A DNA stretch of 42,200 nt. Source: Clostridiaceae bacterium. Lineage in GTDB: Bacteria; Bacillota; Clostridia; DSM-8532. Below the pieces are notes generated by a model. That model did not search any database. It was given only the letters and a program-made list of their open reading frames with translations, and was not told where the DNA came from. Below, piece by piece: positions 14,832 through 22,764 of this stretch (within the stretch, counting starts at the first letter, position 1; each line of letters starts with the position of its first letter). Made by a program: the position numbers and the translations under genes. Location: contig JAAYNA010000188.1 of assembly GCA_012521105.1 (NCBI GenBank), forward strand, positions 1-42,200, in the 5' to 3' direction.

Positions 14832-16241
14832 TTATTTAATTAGCTGATTTTTACTGTACTTTTTCTTTATTTCTTCATCTATAGCTGCTGCAGCATTTTT
14901 TCCTGCACCCATAGCAAGAATAACAGTTGCTGCTCCGGTTACTGCGTCTCCACCTGCATAAACACCAGGACGGCTTGTTTTACCGGTCTCATCTGCTATT
15001 ATTCCACCCCATTTTTCTGTTTCCAGACCTTTTGTTGTGGCTTTTATTAACGGGTTCGGTGATGTTCCTATAGCCATAATGACACAATCAACATCTATAA
15101 TAAATTCCGAGTTTTCTTTTGCAACAGGTCTTCTTCTGCCCGAAGAATCCGGCTCTCCCAGTTCCATTTCCACACATTTTATACCGGCTACAAAATTATT
15201 TTCATCAGGTAATATTTCAACAGGATTTGTAAGAAGCTTAAAAATAACTCCTTCTTCCTTTGCATGTTCCACTTCTTCTACCCTTGCAGGCAGTTCAGCT
15301 TCAGAACGGCGATATACAATATAAACCTTATCAGCACCAAGCCTTAAAGCGCATCTTGCGGCGTCCATGGCAACATTACCGCCACCTACAACGGCAACTT
15401 TCTTAGCACGGTAAATTGGCGTTGTGCTATCTTTCTGATAGGCTTTCATTAAGTTAACTCTTGTTAAAAATTCGTTGGCTGAATATACACCCTTCAGGTT
15501 TTCTCCGGGTATTCCCATGAACCTTGGCAGTCCTGCCCCAGTTCCTATAAATATAGCCTCAAATCCCATGTCCATAAGTTCATCAATGGATAAAACCTTT
15601 CCAATAACCATGTTAGTTTCAATTTTCACACCAAGGGCTTTCAATGAGTCTATTTCTTTCTGTACAATTGCATTTGGTAAACGGAACTCAGGTATACCGT
15701 AAACTAAAACACCGCCCGGTTCGTGAAGGGCTTCAAAAACAGTAACGTCGTATCCCTTTTTTGCCAGATCACCTGCACATGTTAACCCTGCAGGACCAGA
15801 ACCAATGATAGCCACTTTATGACCGTTTTGCTTTGGCTTCACAACTTCTGTTTTGCCGTGCTGGTTATGCCAATCTGCCACAAATCTTTCCAGTCTGCCA
15901 ATAGCAACAGGCTCACCTTTTTTGCCCCTGATACACTTTTGTTCACATTGTGTTTCCTGCGGACATACTCTTCCACAAACTGCAGGTAAAGAGCTTGATA
16001 CGGATATAATCTGGTAAGCACCTTCAAAATCTCTTTCTGCAACTTTTTGAATAAACTCAGGTATATATATTCTAACCGGACAGCCTTCTATGCATGGCTT
16101 GGTTTTACAATTTAAGCAACGTTTTGCTTCGTCAACAGCCTGCTCTTCACTGTAACCCAAAGCAACTTCCAGGAAATTATCCTTTCTTATTTTCGGATCC
16201 TGTGAAGGCATTTCATTCTTTTTTAAAGACATGTTTGCCAT
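14832..16241 (-). CDS. nfnB: NfnB/SudA-type subunit of NADH-dependent ferredoxin:NADP+ oxidoreductase
   Basis: A 469-residue flavoprotein like the small subunit of glutamate synthase. Next to nfnA it is best read as NfnB, the large subunit of the electron-bifurcating transhydrogenase linking NADH, NADPH and ferredoxin. The N terminus has the iron-sulfur cysteines CLNCKTKPCIEGCPV and GRVCPQETQCEQKCIRG, then an FAD motif AIIGSGPAGLTCAGDLA and an NADPH motif VAVVGGGNVAMDAARCALRLG. The frame is open to 16301 inside nfnA, but ATG 16241 starts one base after the nfnA stop (TAA-G-ATG) and gives the family-typical MANMSLKKNEMPSQDP. A run of seven G (16254-16260) at the end of nfnA is the only Shine-Dalgarno-like element. 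A lone gltD-like role is less likely given the pairing. Confidence 0.9.
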   Translation of the reverse strand: MANMSLKKNEMPSQDPKIRKDNFLEVALGYSEEQAVDEAKRCLNCKTKPCIEGCPVRIYIPEFIQKVAERDFEGAYQIISVSSSLPAVCGRVCPQETQCEQKCIRGKKGEPVAIGRLERFVADWHNQHGKTEVVKPKQNGHKVAIIGSGPAGLTCAGDLAKKGYDVTVFEALHEPGGVLVYGIPEFRLPNAIVQKEIDSLKALGVKIETNMVIGKVLSIDELMDMGFEAIFIGTGAGLPRFMGIPGENLKGVYSANEFLTRVNLMKAYQKDSTTPIYRAKKVAVVGGGNVAMDAARCALRLGADKVYIVYRRSEAELPARVEEVEHAKEEGVIFKLLTNPVEILPDENNFVAGIKCVEMELGEPDSSGRRRPVAKENSEFIIDVDCVIMAIGTSPNPLIKATTKGLETEKWGGIIADETGKTSRPGVYAGGDAVTGAATVILAMGAGKNAAAAIDEEIKKKYSKNQLIK

Positions 16242-16242
16242 C

Positions 16243-17088
16243 TTATTTCTGCACCCCCCCGTTAAATAGTCTGCAATGATCTTCTCTTGCCTGTTGTTCA
16301 AATTCTCTGTACATTGTTGAACGTTCTATAGCTTCATCAAAATCTACTTCGTGGCCATCAAAATCCGGACCGTCAACACAGGCAAATTTTGTTTTCCCTC
16401 CTACTGTTAAACGGCATCCACCGCACATTCCAGTACCATCAATCATTATAGGATTCATGCTTACCGTGGTTTTAATTCCGTATTCCCTGGTTAATTTTGA
16501 CACATATTTCATCATAACCAGAGGCCCTATAGCAAATACCTCATCGTATTGTTCGCCACTTTCAATAAGTTTTTTTAACGCATCGGTAACTAAGCCTTTT
16601 TCTCCATAGCTTCCATCATCAGTCATGACAGAAATTCTATCGCTTACTGCTTTAAATTCATCTTCAAGGATTACCAGTTCTTTATTTCTAAAGCCTATAA
16701 TAGAGTGAACTGTACAGTTTTTAAGATGAAGTTTTTTGGCTACAGGATACGCAATTGCACAGCCTACGCCGCCACCAACAACGGCAACTTTCTTTAGGTT
16801 TTCTGTATTAGTAGGGGTACCAAGGGGGCCTGCAAAATCCTGAATATAATCTCCTTCATTTAACTGATTCAAAGCCATTGTTGTTGCCCCAACTATTTGA
16901 AATATAATAGTCACTGTACCCTTTTCTCTGTCATAATCCGCAACTGTTAATGGGATTCTCTCTCCATCCTCGTTCACTCTCAGGATAATGAATTGTCCGG
17001 GTTCAGCCTTTCTGGCAATTTCGGGAGCATCTATTTCCATTAGTGTTACTTGTGAATTTAAATTTTTCTTTTTAATAATTTTGTTCAT
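16243..17088 (-). CDS. nfnA: NfnA/SudB-type ferredoxin-NAD(P)+ reductase subunit
   Basis: A 281-residue FAD/NAD(P)-binding protein with a C-terminal [2Fe-2S] site, matching the small subunit of NfnAB (SudB of Pyrococcus). The N terminus is the FAD-binding barrel (PGQFIILRVNEDGERIPLTVADYD). KVAVVGGGVGCAIAYPVAKKL is the dinucleotide loop. The cluster ligands are in GTGMCGGCRLTV and KFACVDGPDFDGHEVD. With NfnB it couples ferredoxin and NADH oxidation to NADP+ reduction in fermenting anaerobes. AAAGGA lies eight bases before the ATG. Its last codons contain a GGGGGGG tract (16254-16260); loss of one G would fuse it in frame to nfnB. Confidence 0.92.
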   Translation of the reverse strand: MNKIIKKKNLNSQVTLMEIDAPEIARKAEPGQFIILRVNEDGERIPLTVADYDREKGTVTIIFQIVGATTMALNQLNEGDYIQDFAGPLGTPTNTENLKKVAVVGGGVGCAIAYPVAKKLHLKNCTVHSIIGFRNKELVILEDEFKAVSDRISVMTDDGSYGEKGLVTDALKKLIESGEQYDEVFAIGPLVMMKYVSKLTREYGIKTTVSMNPIMIDGTGMCGGCRLTVGGKTKFACVDGPDFDGHEVDFDEAIERSTMYREFEQQAREDHCRLFNGGVQK

Positions 17089-17108
17089 TCCGTCATCCTT
17101 TCAACAAT

Positions 17109-17142
17109 CAGAGCTGCTATCTAATAAAGACCAGCAGCTCTG
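17109..17142. other. Inverted repeat in the nfnA leader
   Basis: CAGAGCTGCT (17109-17118) and AGCAGCTCTG (17133-17142) form a 10-bp stem with a 14-base loop between the ADH gene and nfnA. No T tract follows on the minus strand and the nfnA ribosome binding site comes right after, so it may be a leader structure or weak terminator rather than a classical one. Confidence 0.5.
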
Positions 17143-17199
17143 ACAACTATTTTGTCTGTGATATTACTAATTCCCTTGATAGTTAGTTTTTTAATTAGA

Positions 17200-18375
17200 T
17201 TAAAAATCAACTACTGTACCGTAATATGCGCATGTAAAAAGTTTTTCCATTTCGGCTGGTGTGATAGCTCTTGGATTTGAGCCTGTGCAGGCATCTTCAA
17301 CTGCAAGCTCTGCAATTTTCGAAACCTTTTTTTTGAACTCTTCTTCATTAATTCCAAACTCTTTTAAAGAGGCGGGGATATTCAATTTTTTATTATATTC
17401 ATTAATCTTATCACACAGTTTGTCTACAAGTTCATCGTCATTTTTGCCCTCAATGCCTACGAAACGTGCTATGTCTGCATAACGTGATTTGGCATTTTTA
17501 GCATTAAATTTAATGACATAAGGAAGATAAATGGCGTTTGCACAGCCGTGTGGTATGTGACCTGTGGAGAATGCGGCTCCGGTTTTATGAGCCATAGAGT
17601 GTACAATTCCCAAAAGCGCATTTGTAAAGGCCATTCCAGCAAGACACTGTGCGTAGTGCATTTGTTCTCTTGCGTTCATATCTCCGTTATAGGAATCAAC
17701 AAGGTAATCAAAAACCATGGATATGGCCTTCAGTGCCAAAGGATCGGTAAATGGTGAATTTAAAGTTGATACATAAGCTTCAATAGCATGAGTTAATGCG
17801 TCCATACCTGTATGAGCTGTTAATGTCTTAGGCATTGTTTCTGCCAACTCAGGATCTACCACAGCTATGTCGGGAGTAATATTATAGTCTGCCAGGGGAT
17901 ATTTTACTCCCTTTTTATAGTCAGTTATAACTGAGAAAGCCGTAACTTCGGTAGCTGTACCAGATGTTGAAGGAATAGCAACAAATTTTGCTTTTTGTCT
18001 AAGCTCAGGGAAATTAAAAGGTGTAATCAATTGTTCAAAGGTGGTATCGGGATACTCGTAAAAAGCCCACATTGCTTTTGCAGCGTCTATTGGTGAACCT
18101 CCTCCTATTGATACAATCCAGTCGGGTTCGAACTCACGCATTGCTTCTGCCCCACGCATTACTGTTTCTACTGATGGGTCAGGTTCCACACCTTCAAAGA
18201 GCCGAACTTCCATACCTGCTTCTTTTAAATATGAAACTGTTTTGTCCAAAAAGCCAAAACGTTTCATTGAACCGCCGCCTACTACGATTATGGCCTTTTT
18301 GCCCTTTAATGTTTTTAAAACTTCAAGAGATCCTTTTCCAAAATATATATCTCTTGGTAAAGTGAATCTTGCCAT
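17200..18375 (-). CDS. Iron-containing alcohol dehydrogenase
   Basis: A 391-residue group III (iron-dependent) alcohol dehydrogenase, probably reducing acetaldehyde or butyraldehyde with NAD(P)H in fermentation. The cofactor-binding loop is IVSIGGGSPIDAAKAMWAF, with IPSTSGTATEVTAFSVI downstream. The metal-site region ALLGIVHSMAHKTGAAF...HIPHGCANAIYLP carries the conserved histidines. The chosen ATG (18375) has GGAG at 18384-18387, eight bases upstream; an in-frame GTG at 18384 overlaps that site and is rejected. A Rex-type operator lies in the promoter about 75-90 bp upstream, so the gene should be derepressed when NADH/NAD+ is high. Aldehyde preference is unknown. Confidence 0.93.
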   Translation of the reverse strand: MARFTLPRDIYFGKGSLEVLKTLKGKKAIIVVGGGSMKRFGFLDKTVSYLKEAGMEVRLFEGVEPDPSVETVMRGAEAMREFEPDWIVSIGGGSPIDAAKAMWAFYEYPDTTFEQLITPFNFPELRQKAKFVAIPSTSGTATEVTAFSVITDYKKGVKYPLADYNITPDIAVVDPELAETMPKTLTAHTGMDALTHAIEAYVSTLNSPFTDPLALKAISMVFDYLVDSYNGDMNAREQMHYAQCLAGMAFTNALLGIVHSMAHKTGAAFSTGHIPHGCANAIYLPYVIKFNAKNAKSRYADIARFVGIEGKNDDELVDKLCDKINEYNKKLNIPASLKEFGINEEEFKKKVSKIAELAVEDACTGSNPRAITPAEMEKLFTCAYYGTVVDF

Positions 18376-18437
18376 ATGCACCACTCCAATTTATAATTTT
18401 TAATTCAGTAAAATCAGTTTCTTTGACAATATTTCAA

Positions 18438-18466
18438 ATTATTTTTTATTGATAATATTTTAACAA
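18438..18466 (-). promoter_or_regulatory. Promoter of the alcohol dehydrogenase gene
   Basis: On the minus strand, TTGTTA (18461-18466), a 17-base spacer and AATAAT (18438-18443) make a plausible SigA promoter. The -35 box and much of the spacer are covered by the Rex operator. Confidence 0.55.
18449..18466. promoter_or_regulatory. Rex operator
   Basis: TTGATAATATTTTAACAA matches the clostridial Rex consensus TTGTTAA-N4-TTAACAA with one mismatch. It lies in the promoter of a fermentative alcohol dehydrogenase, a classical Rex target, and rex itself is encoded 1 kb away. Binding by Rex-NAD+ would block RNA polymerase at the -35 region. Confidence 0.8.
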
Positions 18467-18490
18467 TCTTTCGATGAATAGTAAAATGCA

Positions 18491-18528
18491 AAAAAGGTAT
18501 ATCGATATATGAATATCGATATACCTTT
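18491..18528 (-). terminator. Intrinsic terminator of the rex-lysR transcript
   Basis: A 16-bp perfect stem (18493-18508 with 18513-18528) around an ATGA loop, followed on the minus strand by a T run. The stem contains ATATCGATAT, the same core that is repeated upstream of rex. Confidence 0.85.
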
Positions 18529-18558
18529 ATCGATTTATGAATAACTTAGTATAAATAA

Positions 18559-19488
18559 TTAATAATATTCTACTTGTGAAATTTCATTCTTGACTTCATA
18601 GAGCTTCTCTATAAACGCATTATCGATTTTCTTCAGCTTGTATCCTTTGGGATAAATTAATACGTCTTTATAAATATTATCTTTCACATTGCATTTTCGC
18701 TGGACAAGTTTATAAAGCTCAATAGTTTCCAATGGTACAGGAGACGCCCACATATACGTTGTAGGAATATGTGTTAGAATATCAAACTGACTTCCTCTTT
18801 CAAAAAGTCGAATTACTTTTTTTTCATTCTGTCTGTTATCTTCTTTTTCCTTTTTTGATAAGTATGGAATAGACCTGTCCCCGTGAATTATCTCAATATA
18901 TTGATCCAGATTTGAATACAGCACTTCATTGTTATTAGCGAGGGGATGTAATTCAGACATTAGAACCAAGTGTTCAAATTCAAAAATTTTCACATACGCT
19001 AAGTCATTTTCCTCCAAATAGTCGATAAAATGTCTTTCATGAACAATATTATAGCGTATTATACCCAAACGGTAACCATTTTCAACTATGTTACGAACAG
19101 CCTTCATTGAGCTGGTTTCATTAAAGTTAATGTCAATTTCTTTATTATAATCCAATGATTTTATGAACCTGGTAAAAGCATTAGTTATATAACTTCCCCT
19201 TGGAACAGATATACTAAAGCTTTGTTTTTTATTTTCCTGCTTATAATGTGATATCATTTCATCATATTGGGAAAGAATTTTTTTTGCAAAAACAAAAAAT
19301 TCTTCACCCTTTTCAGTAGGGATAACACCCTTTGATGTTCGCTTAAATATTGATATTCCGAGAGTGGTTTCTAATTCCTTTATTGTCTTGCTTAGATTAG
19401 GTTGTCCCATATACAGGTTTTCTGCTGCTTGAGATATGGATCCTGTTTTGTAAACTTCAACAGCATATTTTAAATGTTGTATATTCAC
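18559..19488 (-). CDS. LysR-family transcriptional regulator
   Basis: A 309-residue LysR-type regulator of standard length. The N-terminal winged helix-turn-helix is clear (LKYAVEVYKTGSISQAAENLYMGQPNLSKTIKELETTLGISIFKRTSKGVIPTEKG, residues 6-61). A linker helix and a periplasmic-binding-protein-like effector domain follow from about residue 90. The start is GTG with AAGGGGG seven bases upstream. It begins 24 bp after rex and should share its transcript, ending at the hairpin at 18491-18528. The effector is unknown. Position next to rex, ADH and nfnAB suggests control of redox or fermentation genes, which is inference. Confidence 0.9.
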   Translation of the reverse strand: MNIQHLKYAVEVYKTGSISQAAENLYMGQPNLSKTIKELETTLGISIFKRTSKGVIPTEKGEEFFVFAKKILSQYDEMISHYKQENKKQSFSISVPRGSYITNAFTRFIKSLDYNKEIDINFNETSSMKAVRNIVENGYRLGIIRYNIVHERHFIDYLEENDLAYVKIFEFEHLVLMSELHPLANNNEVLYSNLDQYIEIIHGDRSIPYLSKKEKEDNRQNEKKVIRLFERGSQFDILTHIPTTYMWASPVPLETIELYKLVQRKCNVKDNIYKDVLIYPKGYKLKKIDNAFIEKLYEVKNEISQVEYY

Positions 19489-19512
19489 CCTGGATCCCCC
19501 TTAATACAAAAA

Positions 19513-20175
19513 TTATTTCTGTATACGGTTTAGTTTTACAGCAAGCTGATTTGATAACAATGCTAAAGAAGCAGCTATATTCTCATTGTGAACAATAATT
19601 TCTTCATTAACTGATAAATGCACCGGTGCAAAATTCCAAATTGCAATTATTCCGCTATCAATCAATTGATCACATACATTCTGAGCTGCATCTGCCGGAA
19701 CGGTAATGATTCCAATATGTACTTTTAAACGACGGCAAATATCATTTAACTTTTCCATTGGAAAAACAAGTTTACCACAAATGTTTGTATTCACTACATC
19801 TTTATTATTATCAAATGCAGCTACAATCCTGAGGCCATAACTTTCAAACCCGGAATATGATAAAAGGGCCCTTCCAAGATGGCCTGCACCAACTAAAACC
19901 GCATCATTAATATTATTATACCCTAAGTAGTTTTCAATACACATTATTAGTTCTTCAATATCAAAACCCGTTCTTGGCCTGCCACCGGTTTTACTAACTG
20001 CGGCCAAATCTTTTCTGACCTGAACATCGCTAAGATGCATTTCTTTCGCAATCATAGTAGATGAAACTTTATTAGCTCCACTGTCGCGAAGTTTTTTCAA
20101 ATAATTAAGATAATATGGTAACCTTTTTAATGCCTGTTTAGAAATAGATATGTATTCTCTTTGTGATTTTTCCAT
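19513..20175 (-). CDS. rex: Redox-sensing transcriptional repressor Rex
   Basis: A 220-residue Rex protein. The winged-helix DNA-binding domain covers about residues 1-80 (LPYYLNYLKKLRDSGANKVSSTMIAKEMHLSDVQVRKDLA, then GGRPRTGF). The Rossmann domain follows with AVLVGAGHLGRALLSYSGF for NAD(H) and the C-terminal FAPVHLSVNEEIIVHNENIAASLA domain-swap helix. Rex binds its operators with NAD+ and lets go when NADH rises, inducing fermentative reductases. GAGGTAGACGA precedes the ATG. Downstream lies a LysR gene and then ADH with a matching operator. Two TATCGATAA direct repeats sit 22-44 bp upstream of the start codon. Confidence 0.96.
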   Translation of the reverse strand: MEKSQREYISISKQALKRLPYYLNYLKKLRDSGANKVSSTMIAKEMHLSDVQVRKDLAAVSKTGGRPRTGFDIEELIMCIENYLGYNNINDAVLVGAGHLGRALLSYSGFESYGLRIVAAFDNNKDVVNTNICGKLVFPMEKLNDICRRLKVHIGIITVPADAAQNVCDQLIDSGIIAIWNFAPVHLSVNEEIIVHNENIAASLALLSNQLAVKLNRIQK

Positions 20176-20196
20176 TCGTCTACCTCATTTAATTAA

Positions 20197-20219
20197 TATC
20201 GATAACAGTATATCGATAA
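20197..20219. repeat. Direct repeat TATCGATAA upstream of rex
   Basis: TATCGATAA occurs at 20197-20205 and 20211-20219, 14 bp apart centre to centre, in the rex leader or promoter. Each copy is itself nearly palindromic. It does not match the Rex consensus well. It may be an operator for the LysR protein or another factor; function not shown. Confidence 0.45.
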
Positions 20220-20320
20220 ACATTTTAATAGTCAAATTAATATTTAATGGCCTGTTTAAACATTTCAATAAGTACACACCATAACATACCATCCTGCTGA
20301 CTTGCACACCAATCCTGATG

Positions 20321-20357
20321 AAAAATAAAAGCAGCCGTACCATATTGGTATGACTGC
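20321..20357 (-). terminator. Intrinsic terminator of the tRNA pair
   Basis: An 11-bp stem with one mismatch and one G.T pair (20331-20341 with 20347-20357) and a 5-base loop, followed on the minus strand by TTTTATTTTT. It lies just past tRNA-fMet. Confidence 0.8.
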
Positions 20358-20365
20358 CCTTAATG

Positions 20366-20442
<77 letters not shown>

Positions 20443-20496
20443 TCGTTATATATATATTTTATATATTTATTTATATTTGTCAAATAGGTTTATTCA

Positions 20497-20586
20497 TGGT
20501 GCCGGAGACCGGAATCGAACCGGTACGAGGTTATAGGCCTCGCAGGATTTTAAGTCCTGTGCGTCTGCCAATTCCGCCACTCCGGC
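20497..20586 (-). tRNA. tRNA-Leu (anticodon UAA)
   Basis: Minus-strand class II tRNA with a long variable arm. Acceptor GCCGGAG/CTCCGGC, anticodon stem CAGGA/TCCTG around CTTAAAA, variable arm with CGAGGCCTATAACCTCG, T loop TTCGATT, discriminator A and encoded CCA. It precedes tRNA-fMet by 54 bp in one transcript. Confidence 0.96.
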
Positions 20587-20616
20587 TTAAGTCTATATCA
20601 GCGAAATGACTATATC

Positions 20617-20645
20617 ATTATAAGTCACTTATATCTGATTGTCAA
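20617..20645 (-). promoter_or_regulatory. Consensus promoter of the tRNA-Leu/tRNA-fMet unit
   Basis: On the minus strand: perfect -35 TTGACA (20640-20645), 17-base spacer, perfect -10 TATAAT (20617-20622). The start point would be about 24 bases before tRNA-Leu. It is the best promoter in the window. Confidence 0.92.
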
Positions 20646-20713
20646 GAGACAATTACTTAGTTTTTGATGGAATTAAAAGGAAATTGCAAACATATATTTT
20701 AGTTGCATTATCT

Positions 20714-20748
20714 CACTGTTGCAGTTCATTTATAGAACTGCAACAGTG
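20714..20748. other. Perfect inverted repeat downstream of serS
   Basis: CACTGTTGCAGTTC (20714-20727) and its exact complement (20735-20748) form a 14-bp stem with a 7-base loop between serS and the tRNA promoter. No T tract follows on either strand, so it is an unusual terminator, an mRNA 3'-end stabiliser, or a protein site. Confidence 0.6.
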
Positions 20749-20799
20749 TATAAGATTATTGGCTGTTTAAAGCAGAACTTTAAGTGTTGTTGTACTTTG

Positions 20800-22083
20800 T
20801 TAAGGCTTCCTGATAATATCTGTTCCAACCCATTTTCTTAATACTTCCGGTACCACAACACTTCCGTCATCCTTCTGGTATTGTTCAAGAATTGCAGGAA
20901 GAATTCTACTTGTTGCAAGGCCTGAAGCATTTAATGTGTGAACAAATTCGGTTTTACCGGTACTTAAACGTTTATACCGGATATTTCCCCGTCTTGCCTG
21001 ATAATCGTATGCATTTGATGCCGAGCTTACTTCTTTAAAATCGTTCATGCTTGGAATCCACACCTCGATATCAAAGGTCTTTCCCATAGATGCACTACAG
21101 TCCCTTGCAGCGAGCTTTGAAACACGATGATAAAGACCTAACCCCTGAACAAGTTTTTCCGCTTTAATAACAAGTTCTTCTAAAGCCTGTTCAGAAGTTT
21201 CAGGTGTTGTATATTGGAACATTTCTACTTTATTAAACTGATGACCCCGGATCATTCCCCGTTCTTCTGTACGATAGCTGCCTGCTTCTTTTCTGTAACA
21301 TGGAGTATAAGCAAAATATTTCCTGGGCAATTCCTCTTCTTTTAATATTTCATTTTGATGGTAATTAATAAGAGCTGTTTCAGCAGTTGGAAGAAGAAAA
21401 TGCATACTCTCACCAGGTTCACTGGTATCTATTTTAAATACATCATCGGTAAATTTCGGAAATTGACCTGCTGTATATCCGCATTTATAGTTTAAAATGT
21501 GGGGAGGTAGCATAAAGGTGTAACCATCTTTCAAATGTTCTTCAATGAAATAATTCAATAATGCCCATTCAATTAATGCTCCTAAACCTGTGTAAACCCA
21601 ATAACCGCTGCCACCTATTTTTGCACCGCGCTCGTAATCTATTAAACCTAAATCGGTTGCGAGATCAACATGATTTTTAGCCTCAAAGCTAAATGTCGGT
21701 TTATCACCCCATATTCTTATTACTTTATTATTTTCTTTACCGCCGGCTACTACATCATCAGCAGGAATATTTGGCAGAGACGATAAGAAGAAATTTATTT
21801 TTTCTTCTAATTCTCGTATAGCTTCATCATTTTCCTTTATATTATCAGAAAGTATTTTCATTTCTGATAGAAGTTCGGAAACATCATTACCTTCTTTTTT
21901 CAAGCGGGGTATCTCAGCTGATACCTTATTCCTTTTTGACTTTTTTTCATCGTTTAATGCAATTAATTGCCTTCTCTGCATATCCCATTCCAATAATTCA
22001 GTAAAATCTACATCATCCATTCTTTTTAATAATGCCTTTTTTACTTCCTCAGGATTGTTTCTTATTCTGTTAATGTCAAGCAT
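20800..22083 (-). CDS. serS: Seryl-tRNA synthetase
   Basis: A 427-residue class II synthetase of normal size that charges tRNA-Ser. The N-terminal antiparallel coiled coil (about residues 28-100, rich in K and E: LNDEKKSKRNKVSAEIPRLKKEGND) binds the long tRNA arm. The catalytic core shows LPTAETALINYH, the motif 2 segment YRTEERGMIRGHQFNKVEMF and the motif 3 segment TLNASGLATSRILPAILEQYQ. AGAGGTG precedes the ATG. It follows DUF4446 by 30 bp, so it is probably read from the same transcript; I found no T-box leader in front. Confidence 0.97.
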   Translation of the reverse strand: MLDINRIRNNPEEVKKALLKRMDDVDFTELLEWDMQRRQLIALNDEKKSKRNKVSAEIPRLKKEGNDVSELLSEMKILSDNIKENDEAIRELEEKINFFLSSLPNIPADDVVAGGKENNKVIRIWGDKPTFSFEAKNHVDLATDLGLIDYERGAKIGGSGYWVYTGLGALIEWALLNYFIEEHLKDGYTFMLPPHILNYKCGYTAGQFPKFTDDVFKIDTSEPGESMHFLLPTAETALINYHQNEILKEEELPRKYFAYTPCYRKEAGSYRTEERGMIRGHQFNKVEMFQYTTPETSEQALEELVIKAEKLVQGLGLYHRVSKLAARDCSASMGKTFDIEVWIPSMNDFKEVSSASNAYDYQARRGNIRYKRLSTGKTEFVHTLNASGLATSRILPAILEQYQKDDGSVVVPEVLRKWVGTDIIRKP

Positions 22084-22113
22084 ATTCTTACACCTCTTGT
22101 TTTTTTAAGTTTT

Positions 22114-22584
22114 CTATTTATCTAAAGCCTTATTAATTGCTTCCTTTTCTTCAGAAGATAATTCTTTTTGTGGGTTTCCATTTTTAATTTCTTTTGCATA
22201 GACATATGAATTATCTCTTGAATATATACCTGTTAATACAAAACCATCTTTTCTTTCATCCATGGCAGCTATGGAAAAACTCATATTGTTTCCTACATTA
22301 TCAAATGCATTGTAATTTACTATTCCTATGTGCTGCAAACAATCAGGGAGCTTTTTTTCCAATTCATTAACCCTTTTATTCATACTGATATGTACGTCAT
22401 TATTTAATTTCTCCAGTTTTTCAATATACGATGTCATAAGATTTTCTACATCTTTGTCACCTAAACCCTGCATAAAGAGATTATATTTTTTTATCATTCT
22501 GTTTAGTCTGACATTCAATATCAAGAAAAAAATAACAGATGTTACCGATAGGCTAAAGGAGACAAATAATAAGTATTTCTCCAA
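22114..22584 (-). CDS. DUF4446 family membrane protein
   Basis: A 156-residue protein of the DUF4446 family, commonly found next to parB in Clostridia. One N-terminal transmembrane helix (LLFVSFSLSVTSVIFFLIL, residues 5-23) is followed by a cytoplasmic helical stretch that may form a coiled coil (residues about 35-75). The conserved domain comes last (GIVNYNAFDNVGNNMSFSIAAMDERKDGFVLTGIYSRDNSYVYAKEI). The start is TTG with GGAGGG six bases upstream. It lies between parB and serS. The role is unknown; the link to chromosome segregation rests on position only. Confidence 0.85.
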   Translation of the reverse strand: MEKYLLFVSFSLSVTSVIFFLILNVRLNRMIKKYNLFMQGLGDKDVENLMTSYIEKLEKLNNDVHISMNKRVNELEKKLPDCLQHIGIVNYNAFDNVGNNMSFSIAAMDERKDGFVLTGIYSRDNSYVYAKEIKNGNPQKELSSEEKEAINKALDK

Positions 22585-22764
22585 ATATATCCCTCCATAT
22601 ATACCAGGTGTAGCCTGTTAAAATGTTATATTTAATTTATTCATTCCATATAGTTCCAATCAAGCACAGTATACTTATTTTCGCTTATAAGCACTATGAA
22701 TCTGAATAATGAAATTATATTACTACAGTCTTAAAAATTCAATACAGACAAAAATAACAGCGTC

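Noticed and set aside
14824-14842. TTGTTAACTTATTTAATTA at the nfnB end as a Rex site
   Set aside because: The first half fits but the second half is poor and it lies at a gene end, not in a promoter.
22084-22113. T-box leader before serS
   Set aside because: Only 30 bp separate serS from the DUF4446 gene and no T-box motif is visible there or ahead of DUF4446.
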